DNA of 64,000 bases from Pseudomonas entomophila (GCF_023277925.1 NZ_CP063832.1:3240001-3304000); one strand, 5' to 3'; numbered from the stretch's first letter, positions 1 through 8,829 are shown. The notes: a model not told the origin generated them from the sequence alone. Translations and numbers: made by a program.

Positions 1-74
1 TGGACTCGCCCCCGCCGAGGCATCACAGTGCCACGGTGGCGTTCTAAAAAGCCAACGGCAGCGAGGGCGAGACC

Positions 75-1178
75 ATGAGCAAGCATAGGACGAAGCGCAA
101 TTCCCTGTCTTCCAACGATGTAACGCTTTGCCAACATCTGTCAGTCGACCTGGCCAAGCAAGTCTTTCAGGTGGCCGGAGATGACGGTTCCGGGCGCGTC
201 ATCTACGAAGATCGAATCAAATCCCGTGAAGCCTTTCATGCGTTCCTGACCAGGCTGCCACCCACCGTGACGGTCCTGATGGAAAGTGGCCCCGGCGCTC
301 AAGCATGGGGGCGTTTGCTACAGGCGCAGGGAACGCCAGTCCGCATCCTGCCCGCGCAGCGAGTGGCGGAGCACCGCAGTGGTGCCAAGAACGATCGTAA
401 CGACGCCCATGCCATCTTGCGCGCAGGCCGGGATACCAGCATTGCTGCGGTGCCGATCAAGAGCACTGCCGCTTTGGCGATTCAAGCCTTACACCGCGCC
501 CGCAGAGGCTATGTCAGGCGCCACACCGCGCTAGGCAACCAGATCCGCGGCCTGTTACTGGAACAGGGCGTCGCCCTGGCGCAAGGCGATTTAGCCGTCA
601 GCCACGGTGTACCGCGCATTCTTGAAGATACGACTCAACCATTGCCAGATCTGCTGCGTGAATTGCTCGATGAACTGCTCGCCGAATGGCGCTATCTGAG
701 TGAGCGTATCGCCATCCTGACAGGACGGCTCGAAACAGCGGCGCAGGCCGACAAGGTCGCATGCCGCCTGATGACGATACGCGGTGTCGGCCCGATCATC
801 GCCACAGCGATGCTGGCCAAGCAGCCTGAACCCTCGCGTTTCCCCAATGCTCGACAGTTTGCCGCTTACTTTGGCCTGGTGCCCGACCAGCACAGCAGTG
901 GAAAGAAGGTCAGGCTAGGCAAGATGAGCAAGCGAGGTGACGGCTACCTGCGCAGCATGATGATCCAGGGTGCGCACGCGGTTCTTAGCCATTTGAAGCC
1001 TGATTCCGATCAGCCAGACGATCGCCGCCTCTTGCGATGGTTAACTCGACTTGGTCGCAAGGAGGCGGCGATCAGACTGGCTAATCGAAATCTGCGCATC
1101 ATCTGGGTGCTGCTACAAGGTGAGCAGGTCTACCAACGCCAACCGAACGATCGTCAGGAGCCCGCCATGAGCCACTGA
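75..1178 (+). CDS. IS110-family transposase (DEDD, IS1111 group)
   Basis: This 367-residue transposase has the two-domain IS110 layout. The N-terminal RuvC-like domain shows the DEDD set at about D25 (SVDLAK), E70 (LMESGPG) and D107/D110 (KNDRNDAHAI). The C-terminal Tnp domain has the helix-hairpin-helix-like GVGPIIATAML and the serine motif QHSSGKKVRLGKMSKRGDGYLR, with Ser274/Ser275 as candidate nucleophiles. This wording of the serine motif is typical of the IS1111 branch. The length is normal and no frameshift is visible, so the gene looks intact. It would carry out RNA-guided recombination of the element together with a noncoding RNA from its own flank. The start at 75 gives a normal N terminus. 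Confidence 0.95.
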   Translation: MSKHRTKRNSLSSNDVTLCQHLSVDLAKQVFQVAGDDGSGRVIYEDRIKSREAFHAFLTRLPPTVTVLMESGPGAQAWGRLLQAQGTPVRILPAQRVAEHRSGAKNDRNDAHAILRAGRDTSIAAVPIKSTAALAIQALHRARRGYVRRHTALGNQIRGLLLEQGVALAQGDLAVSHGVPRILEDTTQPLPDLLRELLDELLAEWRYLSERIAILTGRLETAAQADKVACRLMTIRGVGPIIATAMLAKQPEPSRFPNARQFAAYFGLVPDQHSSGKKVRLGKMSKRGDGYLRSMMIQGAHAVLSHLKPDSDQPDDRRLLRWLTRLGRKEAAIRLANRNLRIIWVLLQGEQVYQRQPNDRQEPAMSH

Positions 1179-1414
1179 CTTACGGTGTTACGCCACCGGG
1201 GTGCCGAGCGCCCCAGCCCCTGCTAGTGAACATCGACCCTAGGTAAGACCGTCGCGGATTAATGCCTACGCTCCTACCGGCCCAAGAGGCCTAAATGTAA
1301 TGGGCATGCTGCGAGCTCACCCCGATGTTGGCCAGAAGCACCAAGCTTCCTCGAATAGGCCTGATACATAGATGCAACCGGGTAACCTTGTTCGAAAAGC
1401 AGGTAGACAATGTA
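1179..1414 (+). ncRNA. candidate bridge/seek RNA region of the IS110 element
   Basis: IS1111-group elements encode their guide RNA in the noncoding stretch between the transposase stop and the right end. Here that stretch is about 235 bases with no supported gene. It contains at least one clear hairpin: GGGGTGC at 1198-1204 pairs with GCGCCCC at 1208-1214 around a three-base loop, with one G-U pair. The boundaries of the RNA and its target- and donor-binding loops cannot be set by eye. The call rests on family knowledge and position. Confidence 0.4.
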
Positions 1415-1424
1415 GGCGAGTCCA
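1415..1424. repeat. right sub-terminal inverted repeat of the IS
   Basis: GGCGAGTCCA is the exact reverse complement of TGGACTCGCC at 1-10, which frames the transposase and its 3' noncoding region. Confidence 0.8.
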
Positions 1425-1427
1425 TAC

Positions 1428-1510
1428 ATAGGAGCGGCTTCAGCCGCGATGCAGACACCGCGGTGCCCGGCACCCGCTTCGCGGGTGATCGCGGCTTCAG
1501 CCGCTCCTAC
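1428..1510. repeat. REP pair (target of the IS)
   Basis: GGAGCGGCTTCAGCCGCGAT and its inverted copy ending GCCGCTCCTAC form a REP doublet of the same kind as those at 13060, 36422 and 47841. The first copy begins directly at the right end of the insertion sequence. Confidence 0.85.
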
Positions 1511-1535
1511 TGATCACGGTTCTGACGCCGTTTCA

Positions 1536-1550
1536 TGAGAATGATTTCAC
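1536..1550 (+). promoter_or_regulatory. possible Fur box upstream of haem oxygenase
   Basis: TGAGAATGATTTCAC resembles the left half of the Fur consensus (GATAATGATAATC...) well and the right half poorly. Pseudomonas haem oxygenase genes of this type are iron-repressed, so the position about 80 bases before the start codon is sensible. The match alone is modest. Confidence 0.35.
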
Positions 1551-1630
1551 TTCGCAGGTGAGGTTTTTTTACTGCCCCGCGTCTTCTGTTTCGTCTTGTC
1601 ACTAGACGCCCCATTTTCCAAGGATGCCCC

Positions 1631-2236
1631 ATGAACGCCCCTTCCTCCGAGCGCGCCGCCCTGCGCTCCCAGCGCCTCAACCAGATCACCCACGCCCCGC
1701 ACACCGAACTGGATGCCCTGGTCAAGTCGCACAAGCCGTTCGACACCCGCGAGAGCTTCGCCCGCTTCGTGGTCGCCCAGTACCTGTTCCAATCCGAACT
1801 GCAGGCGCTGTACAACGACCCGCAACTGATCGCCATCGTCCCCGACCTGGCCGAGCGTTGCCGCGCCGAGCAAGCGCGCCTGGACCTGGCCGACCTCGAC
1901 ACCGAAGTCCCCGCCCCGGTCACCGGTGCCCTGCAGTCGCCAAGCCTGGGTGAAGCCATGGGCTGGATCTTCGTCTCCGAAGGCTCCAAACTGGGCGCCG
2001 CGTTCCTGATCAAGCGTGCCGTGGCCCTCGAGCTGTCCGACAGCTTCGGTGCCCGTCACCTCGGCGAACCGGCCGGTGGCCGCGCCGAAGGCTGGAAGCA
2101 GTTCACCCGCATCCTCGACGGCCTGATGCTGTCGGCTGAAGAGGAAGCCGCCGCCGAACGTGGCGCGGTCGCCGCCTTCGAGCGCTTCACCGAACTGCTC
2201 AAGCACGCCTACGCGACCGACGCCGCCCTGGCCTGA
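1631..2236 (+). CDS. hemO: biliverdin-producing haem oxygenase (HemO/PigA type)
   Basis: This 201-residue cytoplasmic enzyme opens haem to biliverdin, CO and iron so that the cell can use haem as an iron source. The sequence follows the P. aeruginosa PigA/HemO pattern: LRSQRLNQITHAPHTELDALVKS near the N terminus, with His24 as the likely proximal haem ligand, then FARFVVAQYLFQSEL and the strongly conserved GWIFVSEGSKLGAAFL and GARHLGEPAGGRAEGW segments. The start at 1631 has AAGGA a few bases upstream. The next gene, a small membrane protein, follows after 49 bases and may be co-transcribed. A possible Fur box lies upstream. No haem receptor genes are visible nearby, so supply of haem must be encoded elsewhere. 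Confidence 0.93.
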   Translation: MNAPSSERAALRSQRLNQITHAPHTELDALVKSHKPFDTRESFARFVVAQYLFQSELQALYNDPQLIAIVPDLAERCRAEQARLDLADLDTEVPAPVTGALQSPSLGEAMGWIFVSEGSKLGAAFLIKRAVALELSDSFGARHLGEPAGGRAEGWKQFTRILDGLMLSAEEEAAAERGAVAAFERFTELLKHAYATDAALA

Positions 2237-2285
2237 CACGCTTTACCCGGCCGCCCTCCGGCGGCCACACCGTTGCCGTGAGACC

Positions 2286-2699
2286 ATGACCCGAATCGCC
2301 CGCTCGAAACTCTCCCGCCTGCTATACGCGATCCTGGCCTATGTCAGCCTGGGGGTCGGCCTGGTTGCCATCGTCATCCCCGGCCTGCCCACCACCGAGT
2401 TCATCCTCCTCGCCGCCTGGGCCGCCACCCGCAGCTCGCCGCGACTTTCAGCATGGCTGGAGAACCACCGCCTGTTCGGCCCGATCCTGTACAACTGGCG
2501 CAACGGCAAGGTGATCCAGCGCCGGGCGAAAGTCAGCGCCACGCTGAGCATGCTGCTGTGCGCGGGGCTGATGCTGACCTTCCTCGATCACCGCTGGCCG
2601 GTGTTCCTCGCCATCGGCGGCATGACCCTGGGTAACCTGTGGATCTGGTCGCGCCCCGAGCGCCCGACCCCGCCCGCCGCCATCGATCTGCAACGCTGA
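2286..2699 (+). CDS. DUF454 (YbaN-like) inner-membrane protein
   Basis: This 137-residue protein belongs to the DUF454/YbaN family, whose biochemical role is not established. The family signature VIPGLPTTEFILLAAWAATRSSPRLSAWL is present around residues 28-56, followed by HRLFGPILYNW. Three hydrophobic segments (about 14-32, 88-104 and 106-122) indicate an integral membrane protein. The start at 2286 is chosen because the reading frame upstream only overlaps haem oxygenase out of frame. DUF454 genes often lie beside haem oxygenase or haem-use genes in Gram-negative bacteria, which fits the neighbour here; a role in haem handling is inference. Confidence 0.88.
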   Translation: MTRIARSKLSRLLYAILAYVSLGVGLVAIVIPGLPTTEFILLAAWAATRSSPRLSAWLENHRLFGPILYNWRNGKVIQRRAKVSATLSMLLCAGLMLTFLDHRWPVFLAIGGMTLGNLWIWSRPERPTPPAAIDLQR

Positions 2700-2757
2700 G
2701 GCAGTTGCGTCATCGCCCGGGATGTACTGCAATTGGATCCACGAAGGAGGATCCTGC

Positions 2758-4116
2758 ATGCAGCCTTTGCTCGAAACCATCGCTCACGCCCTGACCCTCG
2801 ATCCATACGCCGTGCGCTGGCAAGGCATCGGCACACTCCCCTCCACATTCGCCATAACCGGCCTGGCCTCGGCCAGCATCGCCGCCACCGGCCTGGCCCT
2901 GGCCAAGCTGCTGCAAGGCCAGCGGGACATCTGCCCGTTGGTCCACGTCGACCGTCGCCTGGCCTCGTTCTGGTTCGCCACCAGCCTGCGCCCCCTGGGT
3001 TGGGCACCACCGCCCCTGTGGGATGCCATCGCCGGCGACTACCCGACGCATGATGGCTGGATCCGCCTGCACACCAATGCCGCGCATCACCGCGCCGCCG
3101 CGTTGAACGTACTCGGCCCGGTGTCCGATCGCGCCGATATGGCCCGGCAGGTGGCACGGTGGGATGCTGAAGCGCTGGAGGCCGCCGTGGTCGAGGCCGG
3201 TGGTTGCGCGGCAAGGATGCGCAGCTGGTTGCAATGGTGTGAGCACCCTCAAGGGAGGGCAGTTAACGCGGAGCCATTGATCCTGCGCGAAACCTTCCCC
3301 GGCCCATCCCAGCCCTGGCACGGCAGCGAGGCCAGGCCGCTGGCCGGCCTCAAGGTGCTGGACCTCACCCGCATCCTCGCCGGCCCCATTGCCACCCGGC
3401 TGCTGGCGGGTTTTGGCGCCGATGTGCTGCGTATCGACCCGCCCGGCTGGGAGGAGCCGGCCGTCGCCGCCGAGGTGACCCTCGGCAAACGTTGCGCACG
3501 CCTTGACCTGCACACTTGCGAAGGCCGTCGAATATTCGAGCAACTGCTGGCCGAGGCCGATGTGCTGGTCCACGGTTATCGCGCCGACGCTCTCGAACGC
3601 CTGGACCTGGGCGCTGGGTGGCGGCGCCAGCTGAACCCCGGGTTGATCGAGGTAAGCCTGAACGCCTATGGCTGGAGCGGCCCCTGGCGGGACCGCCGCG
3701 GTTTCGACAGCCTGGTGCAGATGAGCAGCGGCATCGCCCGCGCCGGCATGCGCTGGCAGCAGGCGGATCGACCGGTGCCGCTGCCGGTGCAAGCGCTGGA
3801 TCACGGGACCGGCTACCTGATGGCCGCCGAGGTGATACGGGCCCTGGGCGACCGGCTGCGCACTGGCCAGGGCTGCCGCTCGCGGCTGTCGCTGGCGCGC
3901 ACGGCCATGCTGCTGGTGGAGCACGGGACGATGGACGAGGACCTGCCCTTGGCGCCGGAAACGGCCGACGATCTCGCCCCGCATGTCGAGCGCACGCCCT
4001 GGGGCGAAGCGAAGCGGATCAAAGGGCCGCTGAAGGTGGGAGACGCACAGTTGCGCTGGGCCTTGGGCGCCTGTGAACTCGGTTCATCCACAGCCCACTG
4101 GAAACGCGCTCTGTAG
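2758..4116 (+). CDS. class III (CaiB/BaiF) CoA-transferase family protein with extra N-terminal segment
   Basis: This 452-residue protein starts at 2758, where GAAGGAGG lies at the right distance; a longer start at 2722 lacks such a site. From about residue 195 it follows the class III CoA-transferase fold: LKVLDLTRILAGPIATRLLAGFGADVLRIDPP, then LDLHTCEGRRIFEQLLAEADVLVHGYR and GFDSLVQMSSGIA, whose Asp is the likely catalytic residue that forms the acyl-aspartyl intermediate. The first 190 residues look like a second, incomplete family III module (HDGWIRLHTNAAHHRAAALNVLG resembles the small domain). The substrate is unknown. The TAG stop lies inside a REP element, so the C terminus may have been trimmed. 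No partner genes point to a pathway. Confidence 0.85.
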   Translation: MQPLLETIAHALTLDPYAVRWQGIGTLPSTFAITGLASASIAATGLALAKLLQGQRDICPLVHVDRRLASFWFATSLRPLGWAPPPLWDAIAGDYPTHDGWIRLHTNAAHHRAAALNVLGPVSDRADMARQVARWDAEALEAAVVEAGGCAARMRSWLQWCEHPQGRAVNAEPLILRETFPGPSQPWHGSEARPLAGLKVLDLTRILAGPIATRLLAGFGADVLRIDPPGWEEPAVAAEVTLGKRCARLDLHTCEGRRIFEQLLAEADVLVHGYRADALERLDLGAGWRRQLNPGLIEVSLNAYGWSGPWRDRRGFDSLVQMSSGIARAGMRWQQADRPVPLPVQALDHGTGYLMAAEVIRALGDRLRTGQGCRSRLSLARTAMLLVEHGTMDEDLPLAPETADDLAPHVERTPWGEAKRIKGPLKVGDAQLRWALGACELGSSTAHWKRAL

Positions 4117-4201
4117 GAGCCAGCCTTGCTGGCGAATGCAAGGCGCAGCCTTGCCCGGTACACCGAGGTGCGCCCTTCGCCAGCAAGGCTGGCTCCTACA
4201 G
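4112..4201. repeat. REP doublet spanning the stop codons of two convergent genes
   Basis: TGTAGGAGCCAGCCTTGCTG at 4112 is mirrored by the inverted copy ending GGCTGGCTCCTACA at 4200. The TAG of the outer left arm is the stop of the CoA-transferase gene (4114-4116), and the TAG on the other strand in the right arm (4196-4198) is the stop of the convergent arcD paralogue. Confidence 0.92.
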
Positions 4202-5623
4202 GCTCAGCAGCCCCGAGGAGAGTGCATACGCCGCCAGTCCCGCACCGACCAGCACCGCCGCGAAGATCAGCTTCTCCCAGGCCGTGAACAACACCTGGCC
4301 CTGTTCACGCTTGGCATGGGCGAACAGGATCACCCCCGGTGCATACAACAACGCCGACAACAGCACGTACTTGAGCCCGCCGGCATACAGCAGCCACACC
4401 GCATACAACAACGCGATCACCGCCACCAGCAGGTCCTTGCGCCGCAGCCCTGCCTGCCCCTCGTAGCTCTCCCCCCGCAGCGCCAGCAATACCGCGTATG
4501 CCGCTGACCAGAAGTACGGCACCAGGATCATCGACGACGCCAGGTAGATCAGGCTGGTGTAGGTACCCGCCGAGAACAGGGTGATCAGCAGGAAGCCCTG
4601 GATCATCACATTGGTCAGCCACAGGGCATTGGCCGGCACATGGTTTTGGTTCTCCCGCGCCAGAAAGCGCGGCATGGTCTTGTCGCGGGCGGTGGCGAAC
4701 AGGATTTCGGCACACAACAGCGCCCAGGAGAGCAAGGCCCCCAGCAGCGAAACCGCCAAGCCGATACTGATCAGCAGCGCGCCCCAAGGCCCGACGATAT
4801 GCTCAAGCACCGAAGCCAGCGAAGGGTTCTGCAACCCCGCCAGCTCAGGCTGGGTCATCACCCCCAGCGACAGCACGTTGACCAGCACCAGCAACGCCAG
4901 CACCCCGAGAAAGCCCACCACCGTCGCCTTGCCCACATCCGAGCGGTGCAACGCGCGCCCGGAATAGACACTGGCGCCCTCGATGCCAATGAACACGAAC
5001 ACCGTCACCAGCATCATGTTGCGCACCTGCTCGAGCACACTGCCGAACTTGGGGTTGCTCAGCCCCCAGATGTCACGGGTGAAGATGTCGGCGCGAAAGG
5101 CGAAAGCGGCGATGACGATGAACATCAGCAACGGGACCACCTTGGCCACGGTGGTCACCTGGTTGATGAACGCCGCCTCCTTGATGCCACGCAGCACCAG
5201 GAAGTGCACGGCCCACAGCAGCAGCGAGGCACAGCCGATGGCCACCGGCGTGTTGCCTTCGCCGAACACCGGGAAATAGAAGCCCAGGGTGCTGAACAGC
5301 AACACGAAGTAGCCGACATTGCCCAGCCAGGCGCTGATCCAGTAGCCCCAGGCCGAAGAGAAGCCCATGTAGTCACCGAAACCAGCCTTGGCGTAGGCAT
5401 ACACCCCGGAATCCAGCTCCGGCTTGCGGTTGGCGAGGGTCTGGAACACGAACGCCAGGGCCAGCATGCCCACCGCGGTGATGCTCCAGCCGATCAGCAC
5501 GGCCCCGACATCGGCACGCGCGGCCATGTTCTGCGGCAACGAGAAGATCCCGCCGCCAATCATCGAGCCAACCACCAGCGCGATGAGCGCGCCAAGGCGC
5601 AATTTCTGTCCTGGTTCGCTCAT
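4196..5623 (-). CDS. arcD: arginine/ornithine antiporter paralogue (ArcD-like, APC family)
   Basis: This 475-residue inner-membrane protein of the APC superfamily is about four-fifths identical by eye to the second antiporter at 6047-7474 and has the same length. Conserved stretches include [19 protein letters not shown], the GSMIGGGI helix-1 substrate loop, [23 protein letters not shown] and [19 protein letters not shown]. About twelve to thirteen membrane spans are apparent. It should exchange external arginine for ornithine, although a related amino-acid pair cannot be excluded. It is divergent from the arc operon and separated from it by 423 bases. Its last codons (CTG TAG) come from a REP arm, yet the C terminus still aligns with the paralogue, so truncation is unlikely. 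Confidence 0.87.
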   Translation of the reverse strand: MSEPGQKLRLGALIALVVGSMIGGGIFSLPQNMAARADVGAVLIGWSITAVGMLALAFVFQTLANRKPELDSGVYAYAKAGFGDYMGFSSAWGYWISAWLGNVGYFVLLFSTLGFYFPVFGEGNTPVAIGCASLLLWAVHFLVLRGIKEAAFINQVTTVAKVVPLLMFIVIAAFAFRADIFTRDIWGLSNPKFGSVLEQVRNMMLVTVFVFIGIEGASVYSGRALHRSDVGKATVVGFLGVLALLVLVNVLSLGVMTQPELAGLQNPSLASVLEHIVGPWGALLISIGLAVSLLGALLSWALLCAEILFATARDKTMPRFLARENQNHVPANALWLTNVMIQGFLLITLFSAGTYTSLIYLASSMILVPYFWSAAYAVLLALRGESYEGQAGLRRKDLLVAVIALLYAVWLLYAGGLKYVLLSALLYAPGVILFAHAKREQGQVLFTAWEKLIFAAVLVGAGLAAYALSSGLLSL

Positions 5624-6046
5624 GGGGTTCCTCGTGCGCGGGCGCGCGTAAACGTATTTACCAACATTATTGTTGCAAGTTTTTTATCAAATCGAGCCAT
5701 TAAACCTATAGCACTCATAACCGGAATGTCTATGGCATCCCCCTCATAAAAATCACAGTTGTCGAATACTTCACGAGCCGTCTAAACCTGTCGCTATTTA
5801 CTGTGAAAATTTGCCAAACCCCTAAAACGGTCTAACTTCACAGTTCGCAGGCGAAACGGAGCGTTTGCTCCAGAAGGACACGGAGGTGCCAGCGCACAAG
5901 GCCTGCGTCAGAGCTGTCGGCATCCTCCAGGAGGCGCATGAAGGATTTTCTGATCTTCATGCGGGCATGAACTGATCTAAGTCAGCGAATGATCCAGGCG
6001 TCAGATTTATTCTGAGGTCAACTTTCTCCTGGTACGGAGTCGTTAA
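5624..6046. promoter_or_regulatory. divergent regulatory region between the two arcD genes
   Basis: This 423-base gap carries no convincing gene. It must hold the promoters of both antiporter genes. On the arc-operon side there is an ANR-like site with a spaced -10 (see separate entry). TGTCGA at 5760 and TGTCGC at 5789 resemble halves of the Pseudomonas ArgR consensus (TGTCGC followed eight bases later by AA), but neither fits it fully. The stretch 5641-5850 is clearly more AT-rich than the surrounding genes. No ANR palindrome was found for the leftward gene. Confidence 0.6.
5972..6013 (+). promoter_or_regulatory. ANR/FNR-type site and -10 for arcDABC
   Basis: CTGATCTAAGTCAG at 5972-5985 is a near-palindrome that fits the ANR/FNR pattern TTGATNNNNATCAA at the core TGAT...TCA positions. 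TATTCT at 6008-6013 can serve as a -10, which puts the centre of the ANR site near -41.5 of a start around 6020, the class II activation position. The arginine deiminase operon of P. aeruginosa is known to be induced by ANR under low oxygen, so the match is functionally sensible. Confidence 0.65.
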
Positions 6047-7474
6047 ATGTCTGATTCTCCCGGAAAACTAAAACTCGGTGCACTTGTTGCACTTGTCGTC
6101 GGCTCGATGATCGGCGGCGGGATCTTCTCGTTGCCACAGAACATGGCCGCCAGCGCTGGCGTTGGGGCCGTGCTGATCGGTTGGGCCATCACCGCGGTGG
6201 GCATGCTCACCCTCGCCTTCGTCTTCCAGACCCTCGCCAACCGCAAGCCTGACCTCGACGGCGGGGTGTACGCCTACGCCAAGGCCGGCTTCGGCGACTA
6301 CATGGGCTTCTCTTCCGCCTGGGGCTACTGGATCAGCGCCTGGCTGGGCAACGTCGGCTACTTCGTGCTGCTGTTCAGCACCCTGGGGTATTTCTTCCCG
6401 GTGTTCGGCGAAGGCAACACCCCGGCGGCGGTGATCGGTGCGTCGGTCCTGCTGTGGGCGGTGCATTTCCTGGTGCTGCGCGGCATCAAGGAAGCGGCGT
6501 TCATCAACCTGGTCACCACCGTGGCCAAGGTCGTGCCACTGGCCCTGTTCGCCCTGATCTGCCTGTTCGCCTTCAAGCTCGATGTGTTCACCGCCGACAT
6601 CTGGGCCCTGGGCACGCCGGAGTTGGGCAGCGTGATGAACCAGGTGCGCAACATGATGCTGGTCACCGTGTGGGTGTTCATCGGCATCGAGGGCGCGAGC
6701 ATCTTCTCCTCCCGTGCGGAAAAACGCTCCGACGTGGGCAAGGCCACGGTCATTGGCTTCGTCACCGTGCTGCTGTTCCTGGTGCTGGTCAACGTGCTGT
6801 CGCTGGGCGTGATGACCCAACCGGAACTGGCCAAGCTGCAGAACCCGTCGATGGCCGCCGTGCTTGAACATGTGGTCGGCCACTGGGGCGCTGTGCTGAT
6901 CAGCGTCGGCCTGATCATCTCGCTGCTGGGGGCGCTGCTGTCTTGGGTGCTGCTGTGCGCCGAGATCATGTTCGCCGCCGCCAAGGACCACACCATGCCG
7001 GCGTTCCTGCGCCGCGAGAACCAAAACCATGTGCCGGCCAACGCCTTGTGGCTGACCAACGCCATGGTGCAGATCTTCCTGGTCATCACCCTGTTCTCCA
7101 ACAGCACCTACCTGTCGCTGATCTACCTGGCCACCTCGATGATCCTGGTGCCTTACCTGTGGTCGGCGGCCTATGCGGTGCTGCTGGCGGTGCGTAGCGA
7201 AACCTACGAACAGGCCCTGGCCGAACGCAAGAAAGACCTGATCATCGGCGGCATCGCCCTGCTCTACGCGATCTGGCTGCTGTACGCCGGCGGCGTGAAG
7301 TACCTGCTGCTCTCGGCCCTGCTCTACGCCCCTGGCGCGATCCTGTTCGCCAAGGCCAAGCGCGAGGTCGGCCAACCGATCTTCACCAACGTGGAAAAAC
7401 TGATCTTCGCCGCCGTGGTCGCGGGCGCCTTGGTGGCGGCCTACGGCCTGTACGACGGCTTCCTGACGCTCTGA
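6047..7474 (+). CDS. arcD: arginine/ornithine antiporter ArcD, first gene of arcDABC
   Basis: This 475-residue APC-family inner-membrane antiporter takes up arginine and expels ornithine, which makes the arginine deiminase pathway electroneutral and self-feeding. The helix-1 loop [18 protein letters not shown], the segment [34 protein letters not shown] and the late motif [18 protein letters not shown] are intact. The gene starts at 6047, after an upstream ACGGAG, and lies 32 bases before arcA, so it leads the operon as in P. aeruginosa. The presence of a second, divergent copy at 4196-5623 is unusual. Anaerobic control by ANR is inferred from the site at 5972. Confidence 0.93.
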   Translation: MSDSPGKLKLGALVALVVGSMIGGGIFSLPQNMAASAGVGAVLIGWAITAVGMLTLAFVFQTLANRKPDLDGGVYAYAKAGFGDYMGFSSAWGYWISAWLGNVGYFVLLFSTLGYFFPVFGEGNTPAAVIGASVLLWAVHFLVLRGIKEAAFINLVTTVAKVVPLALFALICLFAFKLDVFTADIWALGTPELGSVMNQVRNMMLVTVWVFIGIEGASIFSSRAEKRSDVGKATVIGFVTVLLFLVLVNVLSLGVMTQPELAKLQNPSMAAVLEHVVGHWGAVLISVGLIISLLGALLSWVLLCAEIMFAAAKDHTMPAFLRRENQNHVPANALWLTNAMVQIFLVITLFSNSTYLSLIYLATSMILVPYLWSAAYAVLLAVRSETYEQALAERKKDLIIGGIALLYAIWLLYAGGVKYLLLSALLYAPGAILFAKAKREVGQPIFTNVEKLIFAAVVAGALVAAYGLYDGFLTL

Positions 7475-7506
7475 ACCCAAGACTTCGCTTTACAGGAGGA
7501 TTCACC

Positions 7507-8760
7507 ATGTCCACTGAGAAACAGCAATACGGCGTTCATTCCGAAGCCGGCAAACTGCGCAAAGTGATGGTCTGCAGCCCAGGCCTGGCGCACAAGCGCC
7601 TGACCCCGAGCAACTGCGACGAACTGCTGTTCGACGACGTGATCTGGGTCGACCAGGCCAAACGCGACCACTTCGACTTCGTCACCAAGATGCGCGAGCG
7701 CGGCGTCGACGTGCTGGAAATGCACAACCTGCTGACCGACATCGTCCAGCAACCCGAAGCGCTGAAGTGGATTCTCGACCGCAAGATCACCTCCGATACC
7801 GTCGGCGTCGGCCTCACCAACGAAGTGCGCAGCTGGCTCGAAGGCCTGGAGCCACGTCACCTGGCCGAGTTCCTGATCGGCGGCGTGGCCGGCCAGGACC
7901 TGCCGGAAAGCGAAGGGGCCAGCGTGGTCAAGATGTACAACGACTACCTCGGCCACTCCAGCTTCATCCTGCCGCCGCTGCCCAACACCCAGTTCACCCG
8001 CGACACCACCTGCTGGATCTATGGCGGCGTGACGCTCAACCCGATGTACTGGCCGGCGCGACGCCAGGAAACCCTGCTGACCACCGCCATCTACAAGTTC
8101 CACAAGGAGTTCACCAACGCCGACTTCCAGGTCTGGTACGGCGACCCGGACAAGGACCACGGCAACGCCACCCTCGAGGGCGGCGACGTGATGCCGATCG
8201 GCAAGGGCGTGGTTCTGATCGGCATGGGCGAACGCACCTCGCGCCAGGCCATCGGCCAACTGGCGCAGAACCTGTTCGCCAAGGGCGCGGTGGAGAAAGT
8301 CATCGTCGCCGGCCTGCCGAAATCCCGCGCCGCGATGCATTTGGACACCGTGTTCAGCTTCTGCGACCGCGACCTGGTCACGGTCTTCCCGGAAGTGGTG
8401 AAAGAGATCGTGCCGTTCATCATCCGCCCGGATGAAAGCAAGCCCTACGGCATGGACGTGCGCCGCGAGAACAAGTCGTTCATCGAGGTTGTCGGCGAGC
8501 AACTGGGGGTCAAGCTGCGCGTGGTCGAGACTGGCGGCAACAGTTTCGCCGCCGAGCGTGAACAGTGGGACGACGGCAACAACGTGGTGGCCGTGGAGCC
8601 CGGCGTGGTCATCGGCTACGACCGCAACACCTACACCAACACCCTGCTGCGCAAGGCCGGGATCGAGGTCATCACCATCAGCGCCGGCGAACTGGGCCGG
8701 GGCCGCGGCGGCGGCCACTGCATGACCTGCCCGATCGTGCGCGACCCTATCGACTACTAA
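7507..8760 (+). CDS. arcA: arginine deiminase ArcA
   Basis: ArcA hydrolyses arginine to citrulline and ammonia, the first step of the arginine deiminase pathway in the cytoplasm. The 417-residue length is standard. The guanidino-modifying fold is marked by [18 protein letters not shown] near residue 160, [12 protein letters not shown] near 220, the histidine-bearing [13 protein letters not shown] near 278 and the C-terminal [14 protein letters not shown], where Cys405 is the nucleophile. The start at 7507 has a strong CAGGAGG. It lies between arcD and arcB in the classical order. Confidence 0.97.
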   Translation: MSTEKQQYGVHSEAGKLRKVMVCSPGLAHKRLTPSNCDELLFDDVIWVDQAKRDHFDFVTKMRERGVDVLEMHNLLTDIVQQPEALKWILDRKITSDTVGVGLTNEVRSWLEGLEPRHLAEFLIGGVAGQDLPESEGASVVKMYNDYLGHSSFILPPLPNTQFTRDTTCWIYGGVTLNPMYWPARRQETLLTTAIYKFHKEFTNADFQVWYGDPDKDHGNATLEGGDVMPIGKGVVLIGMGERTSRQAIGQLAQNLFAKGAVEKVIVAGLPKSRAAMHLDTVFSFCDRDLVTVFPEVVKEIVPFIIRPDESKPYGMDVRRENKSFIEVVGEQLGVKLRVVETGGNSFAAEREQWDDGNNVVAVEPGVVIGYDRNTYTNTLLRKAGIEVITISAGELGRGRGGGHCMTCPIVRDPIDY

Positions 8761-8829
8761 CGCCCATCGCACCCGGCCGCGCCTACGAGGCGCCGGCCGG
8801 ACACCTCACCGAATCCAAGGAGAACCGTC

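Larger units (their letters stand above)
1..1427 (+). mobile_element. IS110-family (IS1111 group) insertion sequence, left tip outside window
   Basis: The element holds one transposase gene and ends in a 10-base sub-terminal inverted repeat: TGGACTCGCC at 1-10 and GGCGAGTCCA at 1415-1424. IS1111-group elements carry sub-terminal repeats with about seven extra bases on the left and three on the right, which would put the right end near 1427 and the left tip a few bases before the window. REP homology starts at once at about 1428, so the element appears to have inserted in a REP sequence, a known preference of several Pseudomonas IS110 elements. The exact tips are inferred. No target duplication is expected for this family. 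Confidence 0.85.

Noticed and set aside
1547..2239. Long minus-strand frame over the haem oxygenase gene
   Set aside because: It is the shadow of a certain gene and has no homology-like features.
5641..5760. ANR site for the leftward arcD paralogue
   Set aside because: ATCAA occurs at 5686-5690 but there is no TTGAT partner at the right spacing.
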